A DNA stretch of 64,000 bases from CALDOK01 sp964481655 (GCA_964481655.1 CAYZVO010000005.1:1-64000); one strand, 5' to 3'. Positions 1-8,980 are shown, counted from the stretch's first letter. The notes: generated from the letters alone by a model not told the origin. Numbers and translations are program-made.

Positions 1-2
1 CC

Positions 3-416
3 TGGTACGACGGCGTGGACGGTGACTGCGACGGGGCCGACGACTACGATCAGGACGGCGACGGCTACCAGCCCGACGGCTACGGCGGCGACGACTGTGA
101 CGACGGCGATGCGTCGGTGTACCCCGGCGCGAGCGACAGCTGGTACGACGGCGTGGACAGCGACTGCGACGGAGCCGACGACTACGACCAGGACGGCGAC
201 GGCTACCAGGCCGAGGACCACGGCGGCGCCGACTGCGACGACACCGACGCCGCGGTCAACCCGGACGCCACGGAGACCTGGTACGACGGCGTGGACCAGG
301 ACTGCGACGGCGCGCTGGACTACGATCAGGACGGCGACAGCTACGCCTCCGACGACCACGGCGGCACGGACTGCGACGACACCGACGCGACCGTGAGCCC
401 CGGGGCGTCGGAGTCC
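3..416 (+). repeat. Tandem 138-bp repeats encoding MopE-type units
   Basis: Three consecutive copies begin with the same 18 bases (TGGTACGACGGCGTGGAC) at positions 3, 141 and 279, an exact 138-base period (46 codons). Each encodes WYDGVD, then DCDG, DYDQDGD and DCDD. The close nucleotide identity suggests recent internal duplication or ongoing homogenisation. Copy number could be collapsed in a short-read assembly. Confidence 0.8.
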
Positions 417-2090
417 TGCGATGGCATCGACAACGACTGCGACGGCACGGTGGACGAGGACGACGCGTCGGACGCGCTGACCTGGTACGCGGACGACGAC
501 GGCGACGGCTGGGGCGACGCCTCGAACACCACCACAGCCTGCGACCAGCCCACGGGCACGGTGACCAACGCCAGCGACTGCGACGACAGCGACGACACCC
601 TGAACCGGGACGACGCCGACGGTGACGGCTACGACACCTGCGAGGACGACTGCGACGACGCGGACGCCACGGTCAACCCGGGCGCCGAGGACGTCGAGGG
701 CAACGGCGTGGACGACGACTGCGACGGCGAGGTGGACAACAGTGACGAGACCTGGGTGGTGACCACGCCCGAGGACTTCATGCTCGGCAGCATCGACGGC
801 AACACCCACTTCACCGTCGACGACGACGGGGAGCTGCAGCTGGCCTGGCTGGCCACCGGCTTCACCGCGACCTCGGCGACGGAGTCCCTGCCCTCGGCCC
901 GCTCGTCCATGGGGGTGGTCGCCGCCAACGGCTACCTCTACACCGTGGGCGGCTCGGTGGGCTCCAGCAGCTACAGCACCGACGTGGCCTCGGCGGCCAT
1001 CAACACCGACGGCAGCCTGGATCCCTGGGACGACAGCCTCGAGGAGATCCCCACGGGCACCACCACCGTGGCCCTGGCCACCGACGGCCACTGCCTGGTG
1101 ATGGCTGGCGGCTACACCAGCAGCGACTCGACCGCCGAGGAGGTCTACACCGCCGAGCTGTACGGCGACGGCACCATCGCCCCGTGGGTGGCCCAGCAGG
1201 ATCTGCCCAGCGGGCGGGGCTATGCCCAGGCCGTGGTGGTGCGCGGCTACGTCTACGTGCTGGGCGGCTACTCGTCCTCGGGGGCGAGCTCGAGGGTGTA
1301 CTACGGCAAGCTCGAGCCCGACTGCAGCATCGACAGCTGGAGTACGACCACCTCGCTGCCGGCGAGCCGCTACTCCCACGCTGCCGCCGCGGTCGGTGAT
1401 CACATCTACGTCGTGGGTGGGCGCAGCTCATCCAGCGCCAGCAGCCGGGTCTACAAGGCCACCCCGGGCACCACCGGCGCCATCTCGAGCTGGAGCACCG
1501 AGAACTCCATGCCCGACAGCCTCTACCAGCTCGGCGCCACGGTGGTGGACGGCTACCTCATCGCGGGCGGGGGCTACGATGGGTACTACAACCACGACGA
1601 GCTGTACTACGCCTCGATCGAGGCAGACGGCTCCCTGGGGAGCTGGGGTGTGGGCACGGCGACCTTGAGCGGTGACCGCCGCTACGTGGCCTTCTCGTCC
1701 TGGGACGGCATCATGTACCAGGTGGGAGGGCGCTCGGATCGCTCCAGCTCGTCGGCCACGCGCTCGGACACCGTGCAGCTGTTCGTGCTCACCGAGTCCG
1801 CTTCGGCCACCGCCCACCAGCTGGCCTTCTCCTACGTCTTCGACCTGGGCGCGAACAGCGCCGTGAGCGAGCTGGACTGGGACGTCACCTCGGTCAGCGA
1901 CGGCGCGGCCACGGTCTACTACCGGATGCGCACCGACGCGGGATCGGCGGGCTCGTGGAACTCCGCGGGCAGCGCGCCGCCCCTGAGCCTGAGCGCCACG
2001 GCCCGCTTCGTGGAGGTCTGGATCGAGCTGAGCTCCTCCACGGGCGACGCCTCGACCATCGACGAGATCAGCCTGACCTACGAGCCCTGA
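3..2090 (+). CDS. Secreted MopE-repeat and kelch-like propeller protein (5' end outside window)
   Basis: The reading frame is open from the first complete codon, so the true start and any signal peptide lie left of the window. The N-terminal 240 residues are repeated Asp/Cys-rich units (DCDG, DQDGDGY, DCDD) of the type annotated as putative metal-binding MopE repeats. Next come about five kelch-like blades, each with a hydrophobic stretch ending in GG (YTVGG, YVLGG, YVVGG, YQVGG). The last 100 residues are beta-rich and look like a jelly-roll module. Calcium or copper binding by the repeats is inference from family resemblance. The protein is probably displayed on the surface or released. Two more proteins in the window carry the same repeats, at 48910 and 57212. 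Confidence 0.85.
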   Translation, partial: WYDGVDGDCDGADDYDQDGDGYQPDGYGGDDCDDGDASVYPGASDSWYDGVDSDCDGADDYDQDGDGYQAEDHGGADCDDTDAAVNPDATETWYDGVDQDCDGALDYDQDGDSYASDDHGGTDCDDTDATVSPGASESCDGIDNDCDGTVDEDDASDALTWYADDDGDGWGDASNTTTACDQPTGTVTNASDCDDSDDTLNRDDADGDGYDTCEDDCDDADATVNPGAEDVEGNGVDDDCDGEVDNSDETWVVTTPEDFMLGSIDGNTHFTVDDDGELQLAWLATGFTATSATESLPSARSSMGVVAANGYLYTVGGSVGSSSYSTDVASAAINTDGSLDPWDDSLEEIPTGTTTVALATDGHCLVMAGGYTSSDSTAEEVYTAELYGDGTIAPWVAQQDLPSGRGYAQAVVVRGYVYVLGGYSSSGASSRVYYGKLEPDCSIDSWSTTTSLPASRYSHAAAAVGDHIYVVGGRSSSSASSRVYKATPGTTGAISSWSTENSMPDSLYQLGATVVDGYLIAGGGYDGYYNHDELYYASIEADGSLGSWGVGTATLSGDRRYVAFSSWDGIMYQVGGRSDRSSSSATRSDTVQLFVLTESASATAHQLAFSYVFDLGANSAVSELDWDVTSVSDGAATVYYRMRTDAGSAGSWNSAGSAPPLSLSATARFVEVWIELSSSTGDASTIDEISLTYEP

Positions 2091-2100
2091 ACCGCTGGGA

Positions 2101-2544
2101 TCAGCGGACGTGTGACGGGGTCACCCGCGTCGGGGGCTGGTCCCTGGCCGCGGTCCACTGGGCGGGCACGCCGTCGGCGTCGAGATCGGTCCAGCCGTGG
2201 GCGGCGAAGTCGTTGCCACCTTCGCGCAGGACCACCATGTAGCTGCCGACGACGGGGCCGCTCGGCTGGTAGCCCAGGAACTCGTAGCCCCCGCTGCCCA
2301 CCCACGGCACGACCTGTCCGTCCAGTTCGCCGAGGGGGCGCGGCCGTAGGCTCACGGGCCAGTAGTGGTCGTGGACCGCCTCGAAGGCGACCTCCGCGGT
2401 GCGGAGCCCCGACAGGATCTCCACGACCTCGGCCTCGGCCTCCTGGTCGGCCTGGACCGTCGGGCCTGTGGCGTGCTTGCCAGCCTGGGAGCAGGATGGG
2501 CCCGCCGCAGTCATCGCGATCGAGGCGACGAGGACGCTGCGCAC
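2101..2544 (-). CDS. Exported pilin-like protein, function unknown
   Basis: This 147-residue protein starts at GTG, nine bases after the stop of the M3 peptidase gene on the same strand, so the two are probably cotranscribed. The N-terminus is a short signal-like segment with a Cys at residue 18, but the lipobox is poor. The C-terminal half has the G-N-D-F-A-A...D-L-D-A-D-G-x-P pattern found at the end of many deltaproteobacterial type IV pilin-like proteins. It lacks the usual prepilin cleavage site and long hydrophobic helix. I see a pilin-like globular domain on a different export signal; the function is not known. Confidence 0.6.
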   Translation of the reverse strand: MRSVLVASIAMTAAGPSCSQAGKHATGPTVQADQEAEAEVVEILSGLRTAEVAFEAVHDHYWPVSLRPRPLGELDGQVVPWVGSGGYEFLGYQPSGPVVGSYMVVLREGGNDFAAHGWTDLDADGVPAQWTAARDQPPTRVTPSHVR

Positions 2545-2553
2545 GCGGTGTTC

Positions 2554-4527
2554 CTACTCGGTGGCCTCTTCGGCCTCGGCCGCCTCGGCCTCCATCGCCT
2601 CGATCTCGGCCACCAGGGCCTCGAGCTCGGTGACCGTGGCGTCGAAGCGCTTCATGGCCGCCTCGATGGGCTCGGGGGTGGTCAGGTCCACGCCGGCGCC
2701 CTTCAGGATCTCCAGGGGGGGCGCGGAGCAGCCGGCCTTCAGCATGCCCAGGTAGGCGTCGCGGTTGGCCTCGCCCTCGCGGACCTTCTCGGCGATGGTG
2801 ATGCCGGAGGACAGCCCGGTGGCGTAGGTGAAGACGTAGTACTTCCAGTAGAAGTGGGGGATGTAGGCCCACTCGAGCTCGTGGTGCTCGCCCAGGGCGT
2901 AGTCGGGGCCGTAGTACTTCTTCACCAGGTCGCCGTAGGTGGTGTTGAGCAGGTCGGCGGTGACCGGGGTGCCCTCCTCGACGAAGCTGTGCAGGGCCAG
3001 CTCGAACTCGGCGAACAGGGCCTGGCGGTAGATGGTCCCGCGCATTCCAGCCAGGCGATCGGCCAGGATGCTGGCCTTGACCTTGGGGTCGGTGGCCTGG
3101 TCGAGCAGGTGCTCCTCCACCAGGACCTCGTTGGCGGTGCTGGCGATCTCGGCCAGGAAGGGCACGTAGCGGTAGTCCATGTAGCCCTGGTGCTCCATGG
3201 CCAGGTAGCTGTGCATGGCGTGGCCGTACTCGTGGGCCAGGGTGGACGCGTCGTTCATCGAGTCCTGGTAGTTCATCATCACGTAGGGCTCGACGCCGTG
3301 GGTGCTGGCGGAGAAGGCCCCGGAGCGCTTGTCGCTGGAGGGGTAGAGGTCGAGCCAGCCGTTGGCGGGATCGAGGCCCGCGGTCATCACCTCGATGTAC
3401 TCGGGGCCCATGGGGGCCAGGGCCTCGATCAGCAGGGCGCTGGCGGCCTCGAAGGGGATCTCCTGGTCCACGCCTTCCACGATGGGCACGTACATGTCGT
3501 GCAGGTAGATGGCGTCGTAGCCCTGCAGCTGCTTGCGCAGGGTGATGTAGCGGTGGAGCGGCTCGAGGTTGGCGTTCACCGTGCTGATGAGGTTGTGGTA
3601 GACCGCCGGGTCCAGGTCGTCCTTGTCCAGGTAGGCCTCGAGGGCCGTGTCGTAGCCGCGGGCCTTGGCCAGGAAGACGGAGAACTCGGCCTGGCCGCCC
3701 AGGGTGGCGGCGAAGACGTGCTCGTACTGCTTCAGGGTGGCCATCATCTGGTCCACGGCCTGCTCGCGCACGGCGCGGTCGGGGCTGCGGCGGAACTTGC
3801 CATAGTTGGAGAAGTTGAGCTGGATCTCGTTGCCCTCTTCGTCGGTGATCATCGGGAAGGGGATGTCGTCGAGCAGGGCGTGGAAGGCGCTCTCTACGGG
3901 GGCGGGGATCTCGTTCAGGTCGATCTCGGCCCACAGGTTGTCGCCGGCCAGGGACAGGACCCGCTCGGCGTCGGGGTTCAGCATGATGCCCTTGCGGCGG
4001 CGCAGGCCCTCGATGTAGCCGCCGTGGCGCTCGAGCAGGGCCGGGGCCTTCTTGAAGGCCTTGCCCATCTCCTTGTCGCTCAGGGCCAGGATCTCGTTGC
4101 GCAGGAAGCTGGCGGTGCTCATGAACTGTTCGAGCACGGACAGGGCCTGCTGGTGCCGGGCCTGCACGTCGGCGTCACCGCTGTCGGTGGTGTTCTGCAG
4201 GTTGGCGTAGAGGGTGACCTTGTTGACCTTGCCGTGCAGCTCGATGTAGCGGTCGAGGCACTCGAGCAGGGTGGGCCCGTCGGCGAGCTGGCCCTGGTAG
4301 GCGTTCAGGCCGTCGATCTCGCCGGTCAGCTCGGTGGCGGCCTGCGCCCAGGCGTCGTCGTCGGCGAACAGCTTGCCCAGGCTCCACTTGTAGGCGTCGG
4401 GCACGTCGGCGCGGTCGGCGGTGGCGTCCGGGGTGTAGGCGGGCAGCGTCTCGGCCATGGCGGACTCCGAGCTGAGCGAGAAGAAGGGGATCGCGAGGGC
4501 GAGCAGCAGGGGCAGGCGGCGGGTCAT
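2554..4527 (-). CDS. pepF: Secreted oligoendopeptidase F-type metallopeptidase (M3 family)
   Basis: A 657-residue zinc peptidase of the PepF/M3B group, predicted to hydrolyse oligopeptides. The active-site motif HEYGH lies at residues 432-436 (Glu433 catalytic, the two His bind zinc). A downstream FLAEIASTANE segment supplies the third zinc ligand, as in the family. Length is normal once an N-terminal signal peptide of about 25 residues (hydrophobic core, then AMA before the mature ETLPAY) is removed. Most PepF proteins are cytoplasmic, so export to the periplasm or outside is notable. The C-terminus has an Ala/Glu-rich tail of about 25 residues. The downstream pilin-like gene follows after nine bases. 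Confidence 0.93.
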   Translation of the reverse strand: MTRRLPLLLALAIPFFSLSSESAMAETLPAYTPDATADRADVPDAYKWSLGKLFADDDAWAQAATELTGEIDGLNAYQGQLADGPTLLECLDRYIELHGKVNKVTLYANLQNTTDSGDADVQARHQQALSVLEQFMSTASFLRNEILALSDKEMGKAFKKAPALLERHGGYIEGLRRRKGIMLNPDAERVLSLAGDNLWAEIDLNEIPAPVESAFHALLDDIPFPMITDEEGNEIQLNFSNYGKFRRSPDRAVREQAVDQMMATLKQYEHVFAATLGGQAEFSVFLAKARGYDTALEAYLDKDDLDPAVYHNLISTVNANLEPLHRYITLRKQLQGYDAIYLHDMYVPIVEGVDQEIPFEAASALLIEALAPMGPEYIEVMTAGLDPANGWLDLYPSSDKRSGAFSASTHGVEPYVMMNYQDSMNDASTLAHEYGHAMHSYLAMEHQGYMDYRYVPFLAEIASTANEVLVEEHLLDQATDPKVKASILADRLAGMRGTIYRQALFAEFELALHSFVEEGTPVTADLLNTTYGDLVKKYYGPDYALGEHHELEWAYIPHFYWKYYVFTYATGLSSGITIAEKVREGEANRDAYLGMLKAGCSAPPLEILKGAGVDLTTPEPIEAAMKRFDATVTELEALVAEIEAMEAEAAEAEEATE

Positions 4528-4544
4528 GGGGGCTCCGGGGAGGC

Positions 4545-4573
4545 TTGGGTTCGCGAGCGGCTTGGTCTATAAC
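4545..4573 (+). promoter_or_regulatory. Candidate sigma-70 promoter for rlpA-like gene, leaderless
   Basis: TTGGGT at 4545-4550 and TATAAC at 4568-4573 are separated by 17 bases. The -10 element ends nine bases before the ATG at 4583, and no Shine-Dalgarno sequence is visible between them. If the promoter is real, the transcript would begin at or next to the start codon. This is prediction by inspection only. Confidence 0.45.
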
Positions 4574-4582
4574 CCTGGTGCC

Positions 4583-4963
4583 ATGAAGCCTGCTCTCCAC
4601 CTCGCTCCCCTGCTCCTGCTGCTGACCCTGGGCTGCGCCCACCGGGACGTGTCCTCGGGCAAGGCCTCCTGGTACGGCCCCGGCTTCGCGGGCAACCCCA
4701 CGGCCTCGGGGGAGCGCTTCCGGCCCTGGAAGCGCACGGCGGCCCACAAGACCCTGCCCTTCGGCACGGTGGTGCGGGTCACCCGCACGGACACGGGGCA
4801 GCGGGTGCGGGTCGTGATCAACGATCGAGGGCCCTACGTGGACGGCCGGATCATCGATCTGTCCAGGAAGGCCGCCCGGCGGATCGACATGATCGACGAC
4901 GGCGTGGCGCCGGTCGAGGTGAAGGTGGTGGGATGCAAGAAGCGCTATGGAGCGTGCCACTAG
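4583..4963 (+). CDS. rlpA: RlpA-like lipoprotein, putative lytic transglycosylase
   Basis: A 126-residue lipoprotein with a double-psi beta-barrel domain. The signal peptide ends in TLGC, a clear lipobox (Cys18). The RlpA core follows: KASWYGPGFAGNPTASGE, the TAAHKTLPFGT segment and INDRGPYVDGRIIDLS, whose Asp is the expected catalytic residue for cleaving naked glycan strands at the septum. There is no SPOR domain, so septal targeting would need something else. I chose ATG at 4583 because it begins the signal peptide; an open frame continues upstream but overlaps the peptidase gene antisense. RlpA-like domains also occur in expansin-like proteins without enzyme activity. Confidence 0.88.
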   Translation: MKPALHLAPLLLLLTLGCAHRDVSSGKASWYGPGFAGNPTASGERFRPWKRTAAHKTLPFGTVVRVTRTDTGQRVRVVINDRGPYVDGRIIDLSRKAARRIDMIDDGVAPVEVKVVGCKKRYGACH

Positions 4964-5012
4964 GGACGCTGTGGGGTTAGGCTCGGGTCCCCTTTCAGCC
5001 TCGGAGCTGTCC

Positions 5013-5774
5013 ATGCGCCCTGTCATCCTCTCTGCCGCCCTCGTCCTGCTCGCCGCCTGTGGCGAGGAAGCCCCCGCGCCCGCCCCGGTCGAGCCGGCCC
5101 CCGAGCCCGTCGCCGAGCCCGAGCCCGAGCCCGTGGTCCTCGATCACGGCGCCGCGCCCGCCCTGGGTGACTGCGTGGACATCACCTTCACCGAGGGTGC
5201 CGAGGGCGAGTACGCCATCCCCGCCGCCGAAGAGAAGGCCGAAGGCGAGGCCGAGGCCGAGGAAGGCCACGAGGGCCACGACCACGACCACGCCGCCCAC
5301 GCCGAAGAGAAGGCCGGCGGTGGCCACGGCTCCCACGTGAAGCATCACTTCGAGATGCCCGAGGGCAAGGACGCGCTGGTCATCGACGTGACCTCCGATC
5401 CCGCCTGGACCTTCGAGGTCGCGGCCGGTGTGGGTCACTGCCCCCACCACGGCACCAAGCACGCCGCCATCGAGGGTGCTGAGAACATCAACGTCTACGT
5501 GCCCGCCACCGTGCTGGGCGAGGACGCCACCAGCTTCGTGGCCGGTGAGACCTGGTACGTGCACCTGGCCAACACCAGCGAGCACGAGGCCGGCACCTCG
5601 GCCAAGTTCACCATGGCCGCCAAGGCCTGCGTGGCGCAGGCGGTCGAGGCCGCGGCCGAGCCCGTCAAGGCCATCCCCCCGGTCGTCAAGCCCGGCGCCC
5701 CCAAGGCCATCGAACGCGGCCCCAAGGCCATCGGCGTGAAGCCGGTCGGCCCCGGCAAGGCGAAGAACAAGTAG
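5013..5774 (+). CDS. His-rich, Pro/Glu-rich lipoprotein of unknown function
   Basis: A 253-residue protein with a lipoprotein signal (LLAAC at residues 12-16), then a Pro/Glu-rich spacer. An acidic linker leads into a histidine cluster (GHEGHDHDHAAH and HGSHVKHHFEMP, about residues 87-117), which would bind divalent metal ions. The region after it (WTFEVAAGVGHCPHHGTKH, then a beta-rich stretch) may form a small folded domain. The C-terminal 40 residues are Lys/Pro-rich. ATG at 5013 follows a GGAG at 5003. It is 49 bases downstream of the RlpA-like gene. A role in periplasmic metal buffering is inference from composition only. Confidence 0.7.
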   Translation: MRPVILSAALVLLAACGEEAPAPAPVEPAPEPVAEPEPEPVVLDHGAAPALGDCVDITFTEGAEGEYAIPAAEEKAEGEAEAEEGHEGHDHDHAAHAEEKAGGGHGSHVKHHFEMPEGKDALVIDVTSDPAWTFEVAAGVGHCPHHGTKHAAIEGAENINVYVPATVLGEDATSFVAGETWYVHLANTSEHEAGTSAKFTMAAKACVAQAVEAAAEPVKAIPPVVKPGAPKAIERGPKAIGVKPVGPGKAKNK

Positions 5775-5791
5775 CGACCTTCGACGCCCGA

Positions 5792-5848
5792 ATGTCCCAG
5801 CTGACGGGGTGTGCGCACCCCGGCTGGGACATCTGCGTCGCAACGCAG
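5792..5848 (+). promoter_or_regulatory. Large hairpin plus second stem-loop in intergenic region
   Basis: 5792-5801 (ATGTCCCAGC) pairs perfectly with 5823-5832, and 5805-5811 (CGGGGTG) pairs with 5816-5822 around a TGCG loop, leaving only TGA (5802-5804) bulged: 17 base pairs. It is followed at once by CTGCGT/ACGCAG (5833-5838 with 5843-5848). No T-run follows, so it is not a standard intrinsic terminator. It could be a factor-assisted terminator for the preceding gene, a DNA operator, or part of the mRNA leader of the amidase gene. Confidence 0.6.
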
Positions 5849-5877
5849 GGAACGGATAAACCAGGCAAATCGCGCAA

Positions 5878-5935
5878 CCGTGCCTGGCACGGGTCGTGCG
5901 AAAGCATGGGACCTCGACTCCGGAGGTCTCCATGC
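5878..5935 (+). promoter_or_regulatory. Leader hairpins; the second masks the RBS and start codon of the amidase gene
   Basis: CCGTG/CACGG (5878-5892) forms a short stem. GCATGGGACCTC (5904-5915) can pair with GAGGTC (5923-5928) and CCATGC (5930-5935), 12 pairs with T5929 bulged and a seven-base loop. The 3' arm contains most of the Shine-Dalgarno GGAGG (5922-5926) and the ATG start (5932-5934). When folded, translation of the amidase would be blocked. Ligand, temperature or protein control is inference. Confidence 0.55.
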
Positions 5936-7404
5936 TCGCTGCGTCCCTGCTGCTCTCCCTGCTCGCCTGCGCCCCCGGTGAAGAGCCCGCCCCGGAGGAT
6001 CTCGAGGCCACCTTCCGCATGGCCGCCTCCGAGCAGGACGTTCCCCGGGACCTGCTGGTGGCGGTCTCCTACGCGCTGACCCGCCTGGATCACCGTCAGG
6101 GCAAGCCCAACGACCAGCAGACCGTGGGCGTGATGGATCTGCGGCTGGACTTCGAGACGCCTTCGGCCTTGATCGCCTCCGAGCACCTGGGGCTGGGCAT
6201 CCAGACGGTGATGATGGACCGGGTTGCCAACGTCCGCGCTGGCGCCTGGATCCTGGCCGACCTCGCGGATCAGCGGGAGCGCCACACCGGCGAGCCCATC
6301 GACACCCTGCAGGAGTGGTACCCGGTGGTGGAGGCCTTCGCGGGCGTGGACGACGATGAGACCGCCAACAGCTTCGCCGCCCAGGTCTACGATCTGCTCG
6401 AGTACGGGCTGGTGGCCGAGACCCCCGACGGCCAGTGGCTGCAGCTGGTGCCCCGGGACCTTCCCTGGCGCGACGACGATCGCTACGCCTTCGCCGGCTC
6501 GGCCCTTGCTGCCCAGTGGGTGCCGGCCAGCACCAGCAACTACTCGAACTACAGCCGCGGACCCGAAGACATCGACATGGTGGTCATCCACACCGTGCAG
6601 GGCTCCTACTCCGGCTGCATCTCCTGGTTCCAGAACAGCGCGGCGTCGGCCTCCACCCACTACGTGATCCGCTCGAGCGACGGCGAGATCACCCAGATGG
6701 TCGACGAGGACGACGTGGGCTGGCATGCCGGGCACTGGGACACCAACGAGCGCTCCATCGGCATCGAGCACGAGGGCTACGTCGAGGACCCCGGCACCTG
6801 GTACACCGACGCCATGTACCGCTCCTCGGCGGCCCTGGTGAAGGACATCTGCATCCGCAACGGCTTCCCCTGCGATCGCGACCACGTCATCGGTCACTAC
6901 GACGTCCCTGGCTGCTCGACCCCGGGTGGTGGTGGCTCGAGCTGCCACACCGATCCGGGCACGGGCTGGGACTGGGACTACTTCTTCGAGCTCATCGACG
7001 ACAGCGGCACGGGCACCGGCCCGCTGCCCGGCGCCATCGCCGACGGCCCGAAGACCGGGCGCATCGACATCACCGCCCACGTCAGCGGCCCCAACCAGAC
7101 CGGCACCTGCTCCGCCATCGTCAACGGCAACGCCAGCGGCGGCAACCTGTCGCTGACCGCCGGCTGCCTGCCGGACCGTGAGAGCCAGGCCGAGGACGTC
7201 GGGGAGATCCCCATCCAGATGAGCGGCACCGTGGCCAGCGGGACCGAGGTGGAAGGCCGGGTGGCCGTGGACGGCTACGGCGACACCTGGGTCGGCGAGA
7301 TCGACGCCGACGGTGGCGTGAAGGCCGAGTGGACCGGCGAGCACGATCTGGGCGGCAGCGTGGGCGTGGTCACCTACGAGGCGGTGCTGAAGCTCGAGCC
7401 ATAG
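5932..7404 (+). CDS. Lipoprotein N-acetylmuramoyl-L-alanine amidase (Amidase_2/PGRP type)
   Basis: A 490-residue lipoprotein (lipobox LLAC, Cys12) predicted to cleave the amide bond between MurNAc and the stem peptide. Residues about 20-190 are an alpha-helical N-terminal region. Residues about 213-345 are an Amidase_2 domain with VIHTVQ (first zinc His), THYVI, GWHAGHW, SIGIEHEGY, and GHYDVPGC in place of the usual final zinc ligand. The C-terminal 130 residues are a beta-rich module with a Cys pair. ATG at 5932 was chosen because it gives the lipoprotein signal and sits after GGAGG at 5922; a longer frame from 5896 would destroy the signal. A stable leader hairpin covers this start. Confidence 0.9.
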   Translation: MLAASLLLSLLACAPGEEPAPEDLEATFRMAASEQDVPRDLLVAVSYALTRLDHRQGKPNDQQTVGVMDLRLDFETPSALIASEHLGLGIQTVMMDRVANVRAGAWILADLADQRERHTGEPIDTLQEWYPVVEAFAGVDDDETANSFAAQVYDLLEYGLVAETPDGQWLQLVPRDLPWRDDDRYAFAGSALAAQWVPASTSNYSNYSRGPEDIDMVVIHTVQGSYSGCISWFQNSAASASTHYVIRSSDGEITQMVDEDDVGWHAGHWDTNERSIGIEHEGYVEDPGTWYTDAMYRSSAALVKDICIRNGFPCDRDHVIGHYDVPGCSTPGGGGSSCHTDPGTGWDWDYFFELIDDSGTGTGPLPGAIADGPKTGRIDITAHVSGPNQTGTCSAIVNGNASGGNLSLTAGCLPDRESQAEDVGEIPIQMSGTVASGTEVEGRVAVDGYGDTWVGEIDADGGVKAEWTGEHDLGGSVGVVTYEAVLKLEP

Positions 7405-7456
7405 CCCTGGTTCTTTCTGGGGTCGATGGCTGCCGGATTCGCCGGGCGATAGGTCT

Positions 7457-8980
7457 GTGTGCGAAGTGGCTGTTTCGCCGAAGACCGAACCCGATGACCT
7501 GCGCGCCACCGGGCGTTGGGGCGGGGCTCGTCCGGCGTGGTGGGAGTGGACCCTGGCGGCGGTGGTCTGCCTCGGGACCTTCCAGGCTCTGCGGGCGGTC
7601 TTCGCCAGCCGGCTGCTGCGGCTGGCCTGCCAGGATCACCCCAACTTCGCCAGCTTCTACCACGTGGCCTGGAACTTCCAGGACGCCGGCGTCTTCCGCC
7701 AGACGGTGCACGCCGGCTACGTGGACAACTGGCTGTGGGGCGGCCACTACACCCTCGTGTTCCCCGCGGCGTCGGCGCTGCTGGGCCTGCACCCCACCCC
7801 GGGCTTCTTCAACGCCATCCAGCTGGCGGCGGTGTGCTCCGCCGTCTTCGCGGGGCTGCTGCTGGGCCGCGGGGAGTGCCGCCACCCGGCGGGCGGGGTG
7901 ATGGGCATCGCCGCGGTCGCCCTGAGCCCGCCCCTGCTGGCCATGGCGCTGACCGACTACCAGGACCTGGTCTTCTGCATCCCGGCGGTGCTGTGGGCCA
8001 CGGTCTTCCTCCGGCGGCGCATGCTGGTGCCGGCGCTCATCGCCTGCGGCCTGGTGGCCGCCTGTCGCGAGGAGTGTCTGGCGCTGCTGCCCGTCCTCGG
8101 GCTGGCGGTCCCCACCCGGCCTGGCCGCCGCGTCGCCTGGGCCGCCGCGGCCCTGCTCGCAGGCGGTGCGGTGCTGGGCGTCGAGTGGTGGGTCGGGCGG
8201 GACCTGGCGCAGATGCCAGCGCCGATCACGCAGATCGCCCCGGTGGCCCTGGCGGCTGCGCCCGGCATGCTGACGGACGCCCACTGGCTCCAGCAGTGCG
8301 TGCACGCCTACCTGCACCTGCTCGAGCCCCTGGGCTGGCTGGTCCTCTTCGCGCCGATCCACCTGCTCGGCCTGGCGGGGTTGCTGGCGCTGCACCTGGG
8401 CGACACCTTCCACGCGGTGGACTGGTACTCGAACCTGCTGCACCACTTCGCCCCGGCCGTGGCCCTGGCGACCGCGGGGGCGGTGCTCGGCTTCGGCTGG
8501 GTGGGCACGCGGCTGCTGCGGCTGGAGCGCTGGGGCCCCGTGCTCCTGTGGCTGCTGCTAGCGGTCTGCGTCGCGGGGGGCGCCTGGCGGGTCGGGGCCT
8601 GGCGCGTCTACCGGGGGGCGGCCTGGCACGCGCCGGTGACCGGGGCGGTCGGCCCCGACGTGGTGAACCATCCCGCCTGGGAGCTGGCCGCCGAGATCCC
8701 GCCCGAGGCCGCGGTGGCCACCAGCGCCCGCCTGCTGCTGCCGGTGATGAGCCGCCCCCGGGTCTACGACTTCTACGACTCCCTCCAGACCAAGACCGAC
8801 GGGAGGGGCCTGGCCTGCGTGCACTACGCCCTGGTGGGCGAGGACGACAGCGAGCTGTTGCAGGCGGTGCTCGACCAGCCGGTCCAGCAGCTCGTGCGCG
8901 AGCTGGACGGCTGCGCCCTGTACCAGCTGCGTCCCCCCGCCGCGCGGCTGCCCACGGCCTGCTCCTGGGGGTCGCCGTGA
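7457..8980 (+). CDS. Polytopic membrane protein, DUF2079-like
   Basis: A 507-residue integral membrane protein with roughly 9-10 hydrophobic segments. The early FYHVAWNFQDAGVF segment and GGHYTLVFPAASALLGLHPTPG fit the DUF2079 family, polytopic proteins that resemble GT-C glycosyltransferases in layout. The C-terminal 130 residues are soluble (VYDFYDSLQTK). Its substrate is unknown. GTG at 7457 is the first start, but GTG at 7466 is equally possible. Its stop overlaps the start of the next gene (GTGA), so the two are translationally coupled. Confidence 0.75.
   Translation: MCEVAVSPKTEPDDLRATGRWGGARPAWWEWTLAAVVCLGTFQALRAVFASRLLRLACQDHPNFASFYHVAWNFQDAGVFRQTVHAGYVDNWLWGGHYTLVFPAASALLGLHPTPGFFNAIQLAAVCSAVFAGLLLGRGECRHPAGGVMGIAAVALSPPLLAMALTDYQDLVFCIPAVLWATVFLRRRMLVPALIACGLVAACREECLALLPVLGLAVPTRPGRRVAWAAAALLAGGAVLGVEWWVGRDLAQMPAPITQIAPVALAAAPGMLTDAHWLQQCVHAYLHLLEPLGWLVLFAPIHLLGLAGLLALHLGDTFHAVDWYSNLLHHFAPAVALATAGAVLGFGWVGTRLLRLERWGPVLLWLLLAVCVAGGAWRVGAWRVYRGAAWHAPVTGAVGPDVVNHPAWELAAEIPPEAAVATSARLLLPVMSRPRVYDFYDSLQTKTDGRGLACVHYALVGEDDSELLQAVLDQPVQQLVRELDGCALYQLRPPAARLPTACSWGSP

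Noticed and set aside
2365..4572. Long plus-strand ORF of 735 codons
   Set aside because: It is antisense to the M3 peptidase with its HEYGH motif, is rich in Gly/Val/His/Gln, and shows no domain; high-GC genes often leave such open frames opposite.
5792..5832. Intrinsic transcription terminator
   Set aside because: The stem is strong but no T-run follows; further structured elements continue to the start of the next gene.
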